A stretch of 64,000 bases of DNA, from positions 1,922,001 to 1,986,000 of the forward strand of contig NZ_WKJP01000001.1 of the NCBI RefSeq assembly GCF_009674585.1, read 5' to 3'. Source of the DNA: Haloferax marinisediminis (GTDB lineage Archaea; Halobacteriota; Halobacteria; Halobacteriales; Haloferacaceae). The position numbers and the translations under genes are program-made. The notes beneath the pieces are model-generated. The model made no database searches. It saw only the letters and a program-made list of their open reading frames with translations, and had not been told where the DNA came from. Shown piece by piece: positions 1 through 7,796 of this stretch (the first letter of the stretch is position 1; every line of letters starts with the position of its first letter).

Positions 1-560
1 ACCACGACGGTCATTTCGAAGACCTCTCTACCGGACTCGAAGACCACGACAACCGCCTCCACGACCACCACGAACGGTTGGAAGACCACGACAGTCGTAT
101 CGACGCCGCGTCGCGCAACATCGACGCTGGTGCCGCGCGCCTCGATTCGGTCGAAGAGACGCTCGCCGAACGGTCCGAGGAACTCGATTCGATTCACGGA
201 ACGCTCGACGAACTCGCCGGTCGTATCGACGAGACGGCCGAGCGACTCGACAGCGTCCAAAGCGACACCGAAGATGCGAACCAGACGGTCTCGACGCTCA
301 ACGAGGAGATTGGCGAGATTCGAGAAGACATCGCATCCCTCGACGGAGACATCGTCAGCACCCGTGATTCGCTCGAATCACGCCTCGAAGACGTACAGGC
401 TGGCATCGAAGACGCCGCCGCCGAAGAGGAACTCGCGTCGCTCCGCGACGACATCGACGAGCTGAACGACACTGTCGCAGAACTCGACACCTTCCGCGAG
501 CGCCTCGCAGGCGCGTTCGGAACCGGAATGGACGGCCAACCGCAAGACGACGACGAATAG
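1..560 (+). CDS. Coiled-coil protein, 5' end cut by window edge
   Basis: The reading frame is already open at the window start (frame from base 3) and runs to the stop at 558-560, so the N-terminus is missing. The TTG at 78 is only an internal codon. The visible part is almost entirely polar heptad-like sequence rich in E, D, L and R (for example ARLDSVEETLAERSEELDSI), which predicts one long alpha-helical coiled coil with no membrane segment. Such acidic coiled-coil proteins in haloarchaea are often phage-shock-like, SMC-like or cell-structure proteins, but nothing here decides between them. The C-terminus ends in a short acidic DDDE tail. The gene is followed after 74 bp by the HisG-like gene on the same strand and could be co-transcribed with it. 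Function unknown. Confidence 0.75.
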   Translation, partial: HDGHFEDLSTGLEDHDNRLHDHHERLEDHDSRIDAASRNIDAGAARLDSVEETLAERSEELDSIHGTLDELAGRIDETAERLDSVQSDTEDANQTVSTLNEEIGEIREDIASLDGDIVSTRDSLESRLEDVQAGIEDAAAEEELASLRDDIDELNDTVAELDTFRERLAGAFGTGMDGQPQDDDE

Positions 561-634
561 TCGACCCTCGATTTTTCTCGCGAGAGACGTTTTCCCGAAG
601 CGCAACCTGTTTAGCGGGCCACCACGACCATCCG

Positions 635-1534
635 ATGATGACAGAGACGGTGCGCGTCGCCGTTCCGCGGAAGGGACGCCCCCTCGAAGCGGTGCTCGAA
701 CGGTTCGCCACGACCGACAGCATTGCCGAGGTGGCAGACGAAATCACCTCGACTCTCAGGTACGAGAAGTCGGTCACGAAGGGCCATGCCCATCCGGAAC
801 GAGACGTGTACGAACGACTCGCTGATTACAGCGACCTCTCGGACCCCACGTCCCCCGAGTACACACTCTTGCGCGACGACCGAGAGGGGATGCCACGCCG
901 AATCGTCTTCGACAGCGTCTCCTTCGAAATCGACGGCGTGGACATCCATCTCGTCGGCCGCGAAGAGCCGTTTCGCGCCCTCAGAACCCACGAATTTGGC
1001 CTCGGATTCGACAGTGCGGACCTCGTTCTCGAAGAGGTCGTCACACTCGAACCCGACGGCATCGGCAGTATCGAGGACGTGAACGCCCGAATCGACCCGA
1101 TGGACACAGACGTTCGGGTCGTCTCCGGCCTCGGCGATACGGTCTATCACACACTCATGGCCGACCCCGAGATTCTGCCACCGGGTGCGGACCTCGACCG
1201 AGATTTCGTCGCCGACTACGCAGGTGACCTCTGTATCTCGCCACGGTACGAACGTCTCGTGGAAGCAGTGCTCGGCACGCGGTGTCTCGACGACGTGTCG
1301 TTCGCGTATCCCAGCGAAGGGCCCGAAGAAGAGGCCGCCATCGCAGAAGTCGGTCTCGGCGTCTACCTCACGATGACCGGGTCGACCGCACGCGAACACG
1401 GTCTCGTCCTCGGAGAACACCTCTTCCCGAGCGAGACGGTGTTGATGGAGAACGTCGCGGAAGCGACCGACGCCGCCGAGACGGTCAAAGACGCCATCGA
1501 GTCGCCCGATTTAGAGACGGAACTTCGGGTCTGA
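635..1534 (+). CDS. HisG-like (ATP phosphoribosyltransferase fold) orphan protein
   Basis: This 299-residue protein begins VRVAVPRKGRPLEAVLERF, which resembles the N-terminal strand and loop of HisG (R-x-A-x-P-K-G-R). Near residues 245-275 it carries TMTGSTAREHGLVLGE followed by an S-x-T-V-L-M-E-N end, close to the HisG phosphate-loop pattern V-S-T-G-x-T-L-x-x-N-G-L. These are seen in the sequence; the fold assignment is inference from motif similarity. The middle (about residues 30-200) matches nothing I recognise, so it is not an ordinary histidine-pathway HisG, and no other his genes are nearby. It may be a divergent paralogue binding PRPP or a nucleotide. The start could be M1 (635) or M2 (638). 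The upstream neighbour is the coiled-coil gene, 74 bp away. Confidence 0.6.
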   Translation: MMTETVRVAVPRKGRPLEAVLERFATTDSIAEVADEITSTLRYEKSVTKGHAHPERDVYERLADYSDLSDPTSPEYTLLRDDREGMPRRIVFDSVSFEIDGVDIHLVGREEPFRALRTHEFGLGFDSADLVLEEVVTLEPDGIGSIEDVNARIDPMDTDVRVVSGLGDTVYHTLMADPEILPPGADLDRDFVADYAGDLCISPRYERLVEAVLGTRCLDDVSFAYPSEGPEEEAAIAEVGLGVYLTMTGSTAREHGLVLGEHLFPSETVLMENVAEATDAAETVKDAIESPDLETELRV

Positions 1535-1642
1535 GACGGGACCCACAGCACAGCCGACTCCCACGGATTTTTGGCGACACACAGTGTCGGGTGTGAAACT
1601 TTTCTGCTGTAGATACTGTGTCGGAACAGGCGATATGTCGAC

Positions 1643-2629
1643 TCACTCGTCAGAGCGTTTTGTGTCCCCCTCCTGCTCGCTGAACGGGACGGGACAACGG
1701 AGGACGATTTGACAGTCACAACTGGTGAACGACCGGCCGACCGCTCCCTGTGGCCGAACCGTTTCCACAGACGTGTCGACGGACGGGTCAGAGTTGTTGA
1801 TGATGACTTCCTCTCCTGCGAGGTTGGTAATCGTCGTGTTCTCGAGTGAGAGATTCGTCGACCCCAGGACTGCAATACCGACGCTGACGCCCGAGCCGAC
1901 CGTGTTCGAGACGGTAACCACGTCTGAGTCGATGACAGAGATTCCGATAAGCGAGAGCCACGTCACCTCTGCGTCGTCGATTTGGACGGTCTCAGAACCA
2001 ATGACGTTGAGGCCATCGTATCCGTTCGTTGTCCGCACTCTGTCGATCGTGACGTTCGTACTGTTCACGACCGAGATTCCGTCTACGGTTTGGTACGTTC
2101 GGATGTCCGTGAGAGTCGAATTTTCGACATCTGTGTAGACGACACCGAACACCCAGTTCGTAAGTGAGACGTTTCGTATGGTGACGTTCTGAATGGGTTC
2201 TGACCCGTTTTCAGGCGGTCTCACGACTATCGCGGCCGTGCCTTGTTGGAGTGTCCCACTGACGACGTGACCGTTGCCGTCGAACACGACGTCGCTTGCC
2301 CTCACTTCGAAGCACGTGTCGGTCTGATTCCGAATCTGTGTCGTGAGGACGTAGCTCCCAGATTCGTCGATGGTCGTACACGACTCGAGTATCTGTGAGT
2401 CGCTCGTGTGGTTATCGCTGGACGACGCTGCTGCTGTCCCAACGGCACCACCGAACAGGAACAGCCCGCTTACACTGGACACACTCACGAGAATACAGAT
2501 GACGAGGACAACGAGACGGTTCTGTGCAGGGCGGAGGGTCCGGATTCTCCGTACAGAGAGCGCGAGTCTAGACAGGAGGCCGAATGAGAATGCGAGTACT
2601 GACACGCGGTTATGTTCATTCTCTGTCAT
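1643..2629 (-). CDS. Secreted right-handed beta-helix (NosD/pectate-lyase-like) surface protein
   Basis: The protein has an N-terminal hydrophobic segment (about residues 39-60 from the chosen start, LVVLVICILVSVSSVSGLFL), then about 240 residues of short repeating beta-strand turns rich in N, T, V and S (NVTIRNVSLTNWVFG, NSTLTDIRTYQTVDGISV). This is the pattern of a right-handed parallel beta-helix of the NosD/pectate-lyase type. An outward location and several N-x-S/T sequons are inferred from the signal and composition. The C-terminus has a CDC motif but no PGF-CTERM-type anchor. I chose ATG 2629, because a TATA-like element lies at 2651-2660, about 28 nt upstream, giving a leaderless transcript. 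The ATG at 2656 would add nine residues lying over a direct repeat. It neighbours the recombinase locus. The ligand or substrate is unknown. Confidence 0.6.
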   Translation of the reverse strand: MTENEHNRVSVLAFSFGLLSRLALSVRRIRTLRPAQNRLVVLVICILVSVSSVSGLFLFGGAVGTAAASSSDNHTSDSQILESCTTIDESGSYVLTTQIRNQTDTCFEVRASDVVFDGNGHVVSGTLQQGTAAIVVRPPENGSEPIQNVTIRNVSLTNWVFGVVYTDVENSTLTDIRTYQTVDGISVVNSTNVTIDRVRTTNGYDGLNVIGSETVQIDDAEVTWLSLIGISVIDSDVVTVSNTVGSGVSVGIAVLGSTNLSLENTTITNLAGEEVIINNSDPSVDTSVETVRPQGAVGRSFTSCDCQIVLRCPVPFSEQEGDTKRSDE

Positions 2630-2640
2630 CACGAACAGAT

Positions 2641-2681
2641 AGTAGGCGACTATCATATTATCGTCAGTAGGCGATTCTCAT
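2641..2681. repeat. Imperfect 16-bp direct repeat upstream of the beta-helix gene
   Basis: The 16-mers at 2641-2656 (AGTAGGCGACTATCAT) and 2666-2681 (AGTAGGCGATTCTCAT) agree at 14 of 16 positions with a 25-bp period. The repeat brackets the TATA-like element at 2651-2660 used for the minus-strand beta-helix gene, so it may be a two-site regulator target or a local duplication. Only the sequence match is observed; the regulatory role is a guess. Confidence 0.4.
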
Positions 2682-2905
2682 CACGCGGGAGTGCCAGTTC
2701 AAAGGCAAATAGCGGCGAATATTGGGCTTTCAGATTATGTCAGATATGTCGGACTGTTCCGAAGAAGCAACGTTTTCGCCCAGCTCAACAGCTTGTGTTG
2801 TCTTCCTCGCTCGCTGATTTGTGCGCTTGAGCTATCGAAAGACACACCGATTGGATATAGCGACATACAATTCATCAGTCGTGGCTCAGACACCTGATTC
2901 ACCAC

Positions 2906-3955
2906 TCAGAGTAGTGAATAAATGTTGGATTCGTACGTCTCACGCACTCTATCGCCCCAATTGTGGGTGTACGTGTCGATGATGTCGCCAGCGACGTCGC
3001 CGCGGAGATATTTCACGATACCACGGTCACCGGTCCGGTCACGGAGATGGGTCGTGAAGAAGTGCCTGAAGTAGTGGGGTGTAACGTTCTCTTCGCGGTC
3101 TCCACCCCTGCGGTACCACCCCGCATCGGCGGCATGCGAGGTCACGATGTGGTGCACTGCGTCCGGTGTCAAGCGCGTTCCCCACCCCGAGGCAGTCCCG
3201 ACGAACAGCGGTTCTGCGGGTGATTCAGTATCTGGACGAATTGCGAGCCAGCGCAGGAGAACGGTCTCGACTTCGTCGTCGACGGGGACGACCGTCGAGC
3301 GTTTTCGCTTGTTCGAGGCCGTCCGCGTCTCACCGTTCGTGACGGTTCCGACGCTCGGTTCAGAGGAGACGTATATCGACGGACCACGCCCATCGAGTGC
3401 GGCACGGGTCGATACACTGGCTAGTGGTGTGTCGATGGACAGCGACAGGTCGCGTAAGTCGAGGTTGCACAGTTCGCCGACACGCATCCCGGTCTTGAGG
3501 AGGGTAACGACGAGTGCGTGTTCGAGTGGATGGTGGATTTCGCGGACGAACTCCCGCATTTGCGGGACCGAAACCTCCCTTCGGGCGGGGTTGGTGTCGA
3601 TTTTTTCGTCCATCTCCTCCATCACGAGCCCCATCGGGTTCGAGTCGAAGACGCCGACTTGGGCCATGTAGGCGTAGAATCGGTGCAGATAGGAGGCGTA
3701 CGTCGCTACCGTGCTGGGTGCGACGGCCCGGTTTCGAAGGGTGTGTATCCAGGCCATGCAGTCGCGGTGACTCGCTTCGTCGACCGACTGTGCGGTTCCA
3801 GTGGGGTTCCGAGACGGGTCTCCGAGGAACGATTCGAACGCTCTGAGCACTCGTTCGTAAGCCGCACGGGTCCGGTCGGTCTTCCCGTGATAGGTCATAT
3901 CTTGGAGGAAATACCCGACTGGATCGTCCACATCTGCCGGTCGCTCAGCGGCCAT
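2906..3955 (-). CDS. Tyrosine recombinase / integrase (XerC/D-like, haloarchaeal type)
   Basis: A full-length tyrosine recombinase of 349 residues. An N-terminal SAM-like DNA-binding domain (about 10-110, with TVATYASYLHRFYAYM) precedes the catalytic domain (about 128-345). Visible catalytic residues are Arg158 in LLKTGMRVGEL, a Lys-rich beta-hairpin around 216-219, the H294-x-x-R297 motif in TPHYFRHFF, and the probable nucleophile Tyr329 in IDTYTH. The usual second-box LGH histidine is absent: the aligned stretch reads YLRGDVAGD. The gene overlaps the upstream DUF5805-like gene by 11 bp, so the two are translated from one transcript. It may act in chromosome-dimer resolution, integration of an element, or local inversion. 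No attachment site was proven, and the AT-rich DNA upstream could be a target. Confidence 0.85.
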   Translation of the reverse strand: MAAERPADVDDPVGYFLQDMTYHGKTDRTRAAYERVLRAFESFLGDPSRNPTGTAQSVDEASHRDCMAWIHTLRNRAVAPSTVATYASYLHRFYAYMAQVGVFDSNPMGLVMEEMDEKIDTNPARREVSVPQMREFVREIHHPLEHALVVTLLKTGMRVGELCNLDLRDLSLSIDTPLASVSTRAALDGRGPSIYVSSEPSVGTVTNGETRTASNKRKRSTVVPVDDEVETVLLRWLAIRPDTESPAEPLFVGTASGWGTRLTPDAVHHIVTSHAADAGWYRRGGDREENVTPHYFRHFFTTHLRDRTGDRGIVKYLRGDVAGDIIDTYTHNWGDRVRETYESNIYSLL

Positions 3956-4391
3956 CGTCCTCAGCTAACGTGTACCCGCCATGTCGTCCACTGTACACAA
4001 CTCGACCCGACGACTGGAGGTCTTGGAGGGTCGCTTCGAGACGTTCTTCGATGTCGTCGGTCAGCGCCGAGACGAGGTCGTCCCACGAGAGGTGTGAGTC
4101 GGCCGCTAACGCCTCGACGACTCGGCCTGTGAATCCTTCGTTAATTCCATCCTCTGTAGATTGATTTGAACTGCCGTTCTGGAGGGCCGTTTCACCCCCA
4201 TCAACCCCTGGGGTTGTGGCCGTCTCATCACCTCTCTCGGGAACGTCGAAATCGGCGCGACCCGCCTGTACCATCGTTCTGACAAATTCACTCTGACTCA
4301 TGCCGAGTTGGTCGGCGTGGTCCTTCCAGACCTCCTTCTGGTGGGCCGGTACGTAGGTTTGAACCGTCGCCCGGTCGGCCTCGTCGCTCAT
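3945..4391 (-). CDS. DUF5805-like DNA-binding partner of the recombinase
   Basis: A 148-residue protein. Residues 1-50 (RATVQTYVPAHQKEVWKDH, then QLGMSQSEFVRTMV) look like a ribbon-helix-helix type module of the haloarchaeal DUF5805 family, as I recall it. A low-complexity linker (about 55-85) leads to a C-terminal winged-helix-like part (about 90-145, LSWDDLVSALTDDIEERLEATL ending GGYTLAEDDGR). The ATG at 4391 (MSDEADRATV) is preferred over 4421, because it begins the conserved module and the upstream ten residues are unlike it. It overlaps the recombinase start by 11 bp, which implies translational coupling. It is likely an accessory factor or autoregulator that binds the dyad at 4431-4470. 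That role is inferred from context only. Confidence 0.7.
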   Translation of the reverse strand: MSDEADRATVQTYVPAHQKEVWKDHADQLGMSQSEFVRTMVQAGRADFDVPERGDETATTPGVDGGETALQNGSSNQSTEDGINEGFTGRVVEALAADSHLSWDDLVSALTDDIEERLEATLQDLQSSGRVVYSGRHGGYTLAEDDGR

Positions 4392-4430
4392 GGATGGGTC
4401 GACTCGGGGGGCGATATTCAATCTACCGGC

Positions 4431-4470
4431 ACTATCACGAATAAGAGACCTTATCTGAAATTGTGATAGT
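4431..4470. promoter_or_regulatory. Nested palindrome upstream of the recombinase operon
   Basis: A perfect 8-bp inverted repeat, ACTATCAC at 4431-4438 and GTGATAGT at 4463-4470, encloses a second perfect dyad, ATAAG at 4441-4445 and CTTAT at 4450-4454. The block lies 40-79 bp upstream of the DUF5805-like start codon (4391), where a regulator could control the operon. It could also be a core recombination site, since tyrosine recombinases use inverted arms around a short spacer. The repeats are seen directly; the role is inference. Confidence 0.5.
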
Positions 4471-5783
4471 GGATTTTTGGCAAAAATATCGAGTTATCCT
4501 AATTAGTGCACCCCTCAAATTGGCTATTTGCTAGTACAATTCAGGATAAGTATATTCTCTCGATTCGCCCGATTTCGGGCGTTTCGAGCATATCTGAAAA
4601 TCCACTCAGAATGTGTCCTCTAATAAGGCACAGAATACTCGCCGAGTCATCTCTATTTTGGAACACATGCCGAAATTTGGATGGCTGTTCTCCTCGTGTT
4701 TACCCTCGGAGTTGGGGTGCCAAGATATGTCTTCAGCGGGTTCGTTATTTCACCATATTATTCTCTGAATGATTATAAAATCTCGATTTATGATATTTGT
4801 GTCGTCGTTCGATACGGCAACAATAGTCGCGTAACTATCTCTAAATTTATCGAAACAATATTTTATTAGTTCAACAGCACCTATTTGTGATTTATATATC
4901 GAACACTGACCGATTATACCATAGAACCTGACGACGAAATTTGTCTATAGTTTCCAAGCTCAAATTGACTGGATTCAATGTGTATATATCGATCTCTTGG
5001 AGACGAAATATAGTCGTGATTTCCGAAGTCGTTGCCGCCACGTAGAGCAGTGTAGTGTTGTATCGAAACAACACGGTTCTATCTTCACATTTGACCGAGA
5101 CCGGTCCCCGAAGACTAGTCGGTTTGTCGTACCGATGCAGGCGTCGGCCGACGGTCGCGATCGTTCTGTGCAGCGTTGTTTGGTGGGTACTTCGCCGACG
5201 ACGAACGTGGTTGAAGCATCTCATTCGCTCGGCGTGAGATGCCGCTCAGTAGCTGTCTCTGGCGTTTCTTCTCCTCGTCGCCAACGTACCTCGAATATCG
5301 GAACCGCTCACGCTCTAGGGCGGCCTGAGGAGGTTACTGGCAACCACGACGCGTTGGGGGAGAATGGACTTCGCCGGCCGGTGGCTGTGCAGTCATTGGC
5401 GCTGCTGCGTCTGCCCAGCCGCACTCGACCCCTCGAACTCGGTGGGCCTCGGACACAACCTCGTTCGTCGATGTCCTCGATTTTCTTTGGACAGCAGAAA
5501 CTGCCACTGACTGTATCATCTCCGCTGGTGGCAAACCCATTCGGTCGACTCGCGGGAGTCGACTTGCGTTGACTGCGAGTTTTCTGGTTTCACACCGCAA
5601 TTTGGTCTGTTCTCTCCGATTTAACACGGTAGCGCTCGTCTGAACCGAGTATTTCGCTGTTCGCCAGCAAACCCATATATCACATTTCGCTATATACAAT
5701 CGGTAGTGCGCATCGAATCGAAAACTGTCTACTAACTCACCTCTGTAATCCTTCTTCCATCGGCCGAGATGGCCCTCTCACCG
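4471..5783. other. AT-rich 1.3-kb stretch with no convincing gene
   Basis: From about 4422 to 5100 the DNA is markedly AT-rich compared with the rest of the window, with runs such as AACAATATTTTATTAG, then drifts back to higher GC towards 5783. Open frames are present (for example 4681-4869 plus, which starts with a hydrophobic stretch, and 4892-5224 minus), but none has haloarchaeal codon bias, an acidic product or a recognisable family. A 20-bp hairpin sits at 5544-5563. The stretch may be remnant foreign DNA associated with the recombinase. I see no tRNA, transposase remnant or clear repeat array. Confidence 0.5.
5544..5563. repeat. Perfect 8-bp inverted repeat with 4-nt loop
   Basis: GTCGACTC at 5544-5551 and GAGTCGAC at 5556-5563 pair perfectly around GCGG. 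The hairpin lies in otherwise gene-free DNA, 220 bp beyond the 3' end of the minus-strand SRAP gene, too far to be its obvious terminator. It may be a small-RNA element, a protein-binding site or a remnant of mobile-element end structure. Confidence 0.4.
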
Positions 5784-6488
5784 TTACACCTCGACCTGTT
5801 CAATCAAGCGAGGTCCGTCGTTCGCAGGGCTGTTCACCCGCGTCGAGACCGGATAGGCCGTCAACTCGTCGTCAGGGTACGGGTCGAGGAGCGATGCCGC
5901 CTCGTCTGGGTCGCCGTGAAGCCACGTCTCTTCTTCGTCGGGTGCGAGAACGACGGCCATCCGGTTGTGTAACTCCGAGATGAGGTCGTTCGGTTCCGTC
6001 GTGACGATGGTAAAGGTCTCCAGTGGTTCTTGCTCGCGTGACGGGTCGCCACTCCCGAAGTCACCGAGTCCAGTCTGTTTTGTCTGCGGCGTCCACCGTT
6101 CCCAGAGACCGGCCATGGCGAACGGGCGGTCGTCTTCGAACGCGACGCGATACGGTTGTTTGGAACCGCCGCGGTCGACCCACTCGTAGAACCCATCTGC
6201 GGGGACGAGACACCGACGCGACTCGTAGGCGTCGGCGAAACTGCGCTTCTGGCGGACTGTTTCACCACGGGCGTTGATGCGGTCGTTTCCGACCTTCGCG
6301 CTGTCGGCCCACGACGGAACGAGGCCCCACTTCAGGAAGCGGAACTCGTCAGGGGCTTCGTTCGTGACCACTGGGAGTTCCTGACTCGGTGCGCAGTTGT
6401 AGCGCGCTTCCAGCGGTCGCGTCGGTTCTGCGCCGAACCGTTCTTGGAGGTCTTCAGGAGGCGTAAACAGCGTGTAGCGACCACACAT
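5784..6488 (-). CDS. SRAP-domain protein (HMCES / YedK family), abasic-site shield
   Basis: The family crosslinks to abasic sites in single-stranded DNA through its residue-2 cysteine and so protects them during replication. The chosen ATG at 6488 gives MCGRYTLF, the invariant start whose Cys2 becomes the new N-terminus after Met removal. An upstream ATG at 6656 would bury this cysteine and is therefore wrong. Other family motifs are visible: RYNCAPSQ (about 36-43), NARGET in the middle, a YEWV glutamate (about 117) and ELHNRMAVVL with the catalytic histidine near 175. The length of 234 residues is normal. It is divergent from the RNase H-like gene starting at 6577, with 88 bp between, so the two may share a promoter region. 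Both point to DNA damage processing. Confidence 0.93.
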   Translation of the reverse strand: MCGRYTLFTPPEDLQERFGAEPTRPLEARYNCAPSQELPVVTNEAPDEFRFLKWGLVPSWADSAKVGNDRINARGETVRQKRSFADAYESRRCLVPADGFYEWVDRGGSKQPYRVAFEDDRPFAMAGLWERWTPQTKQTGLGDFGSGDPSREQEPLETFTIVTTEPNDLISELHNRMAVVLAPDEEETWLHGDPDEAASLLDPYPDDELTAYPVSTRVNSPANDGPRLIEQVEV

Positions 6489-6576
6489 ACGTACAGCGTA
6501 CGCGGGGTGTGGGTAAAACGGCCGCGGCGGGCAGACGACGACGCATTTAGGGTCGCCCCACTCCCCGATACGGTAT

Positions 6577-7332
6577 ATGCGAATCGAGAACAGTTTCATT
6601 CCCGTCCGTGGGGTGGGCCAACGGACGGAACGAAACCTCTGGGAGTCCGGCGTCACTCATTGGGACGAGTTCGACCCGACACTCGTCGGCGGGAAGACAG
6701 CCGACCGAATCGAGTCGTACATCGCAGAAGCGAGTGAGCACCTCGACGACGGAAACTCTCGTTTCTTCGACGACTCGTTCCCCTCCGGTGAGCGGTGGCG
6801 ACTCTACGAGAACTTCCGCGACGAGACGTGTTTCTTCGACATCGAGACGACCGGTCTGTCGGCCGAACGCGATTCCGTCACCACCGTCTCGTTCTACCGT
6901 GACGGCGAAACGACGACGCTCGTCCGCGGCGACACCCTGACCGCAGAGGCGCTCTCCGAGCAGTTCGCCGACGCGAAACTCATCGCGACGTTCAACGGCG
7001 CACGGTTCGACGTTCCGTTCCTCGAGACGTCGTTCGACGTCGATATCGACGTTCCACACGTCGACTTGATGTACCCGTGTCGGACACTCGACCTGACCGG
7101 CGGCCTGAAACAAATCGAGAAGGACATCGGTATCGACCGCGACCGACCGGATATCTCGGGACGTGACGCGGTCCGACTCTGGCGCGAATACGAACGTGGC
7201 GACGACTCCTCGCTCGAAACACTCGTCTCGTACAACCGCGAGGACACGGTCAACCTCGAACGCCTCATGGAGACGGTGACCGAGAAACTTCACCAACGTG
7301 CGTGCGAGGGTCTCGATACGACGTTCGTCTGA
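6577..7332 (+). CDS. RNase H-like 3'-5' exonuclease domain protein (YprB type)
   Basis: A 251-residue protein. The N-terminal 60 residues include a helix-hairpin-helix-like start (IPVRGVGQRTERNLWESG), followed by a DEDD-type exonuclease fold. FFDIETTG (about 87-94) supplies the first Asp and Glu, ATFNGARFDVPF (about 136-147) the second Asp, and YNREDTVNL (about 223-231) the last Asp. This matches the YprB RNase H-like family, related to DnaQ/RNase T exonucleases. Substrate (RNA or DNA) is not shown. The gene is divergent from the SRAP gene, which suggests, but does not prove, a role in damaged-DNA processing. Confidence 0.8.
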   Translation: MRIENSFIPVRGVGQRTERNLWESGVTHWDEFDPTLVGGKTADRIESYIAEASEHLDDGNSRFFDDSFPSGERWRLYENFRDETCFFDIETTGLSAERDSVTTVSFYRDGETTTLVRGDTLTAEALSEQFADAKLIATFNGARFDVPFLETSFDVDIDVPHVDLMYPCRTLDLTGGLKQIEKDIGIDRDRPDISGRDAVRLWREYERGDDSSLETLVSYNREDTVNLERLMETVTEKLHQRACEGLDTTFV

Positions 7333-7420
7333 CTCGTCTGCTGAACCAACTGCACACTTCGCGCACGTCGTTCGTACAGAATCACTCCCCTTTTTGCTCC
7401 CCCACACCGACCCGGCGCAC

Positions 7421-7735
7421 ATGAGCGAGGACTCCGAGGCCGAGGACGCTGGTGCTGACCCCGACGTCGAGGCGGACGAATCGGCCGACGACGTGACTGT
7501 CAACGGCGAGTCTCAACAAGCCGCTGACGGCGGAACCGACGAAGACGAGAACGGCTACGGCGACGAAACCGTCCCCCACGTCGAACTCGAACTGTACCAA
7601 CTGTCGGTCCGCGTCAGCGGACAATCGACCGACGAACTCGAAGACGTCGAGTCGTCTGCGACCCGTCTGATGAACTTCCTCATCGACCAGGCGAAGCAAC
7701 TCGAAGACCAACCCGACACACGCGGATTGAGCTAA
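7421..7735 (+). CDS. Small acidic haloarchaeal protein
   Basis: A 104-residue protein with a strongly acidic, disordered first half (MSEDSEAEDAGADPDVEADE) and a folded-looking second half (VPHVELELYQLSVRVSGQS, then ATRLMNFLIDQAKQLEDQ). ATG 7421 is preferred over an upstream in-frame GTG/TTG, because acidic MSED-type starts are typical and the upstream part is basic out-of-character sequence. No family with a known role is recognised. It sits 88 bp after the exonuclease gene and 61 bp before the glycosyltransferase gene, on the same strand. Confidence 0.65.
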   Translation: MSEDSEAEDAGADPDVEADESADDVTVNGESQQAADGGTDEDENGYGDETVPHVELELYQLSVRVSGQSTDELEDVESSATRLMNFLIDQAKQLEDQPDTRGLS

Positions 7736-7796
7736 TCTCACACACTGTTTTTGGCGAACCTAAAAATTCAAGTCTGACCGTCGGTAATCCCGCACA

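Noticed and set aside
78-560. Start of the first gene at TTG 78
   Set aside because: The frame is open to base 3 with the same heptad pattern and no stop, so the true start lies upstream of the window.
5544-5563. Hairpin as an attachment site of the integrase
   Set aside because: No matching copy or tRNA end was found, so it is listed only as a repeat.
4506-5572. Several open frames in the AT-rich region
   Set aside because: No acidic composition, no haloarchaeal codon bias, no recognisable family; conservation would be needed.
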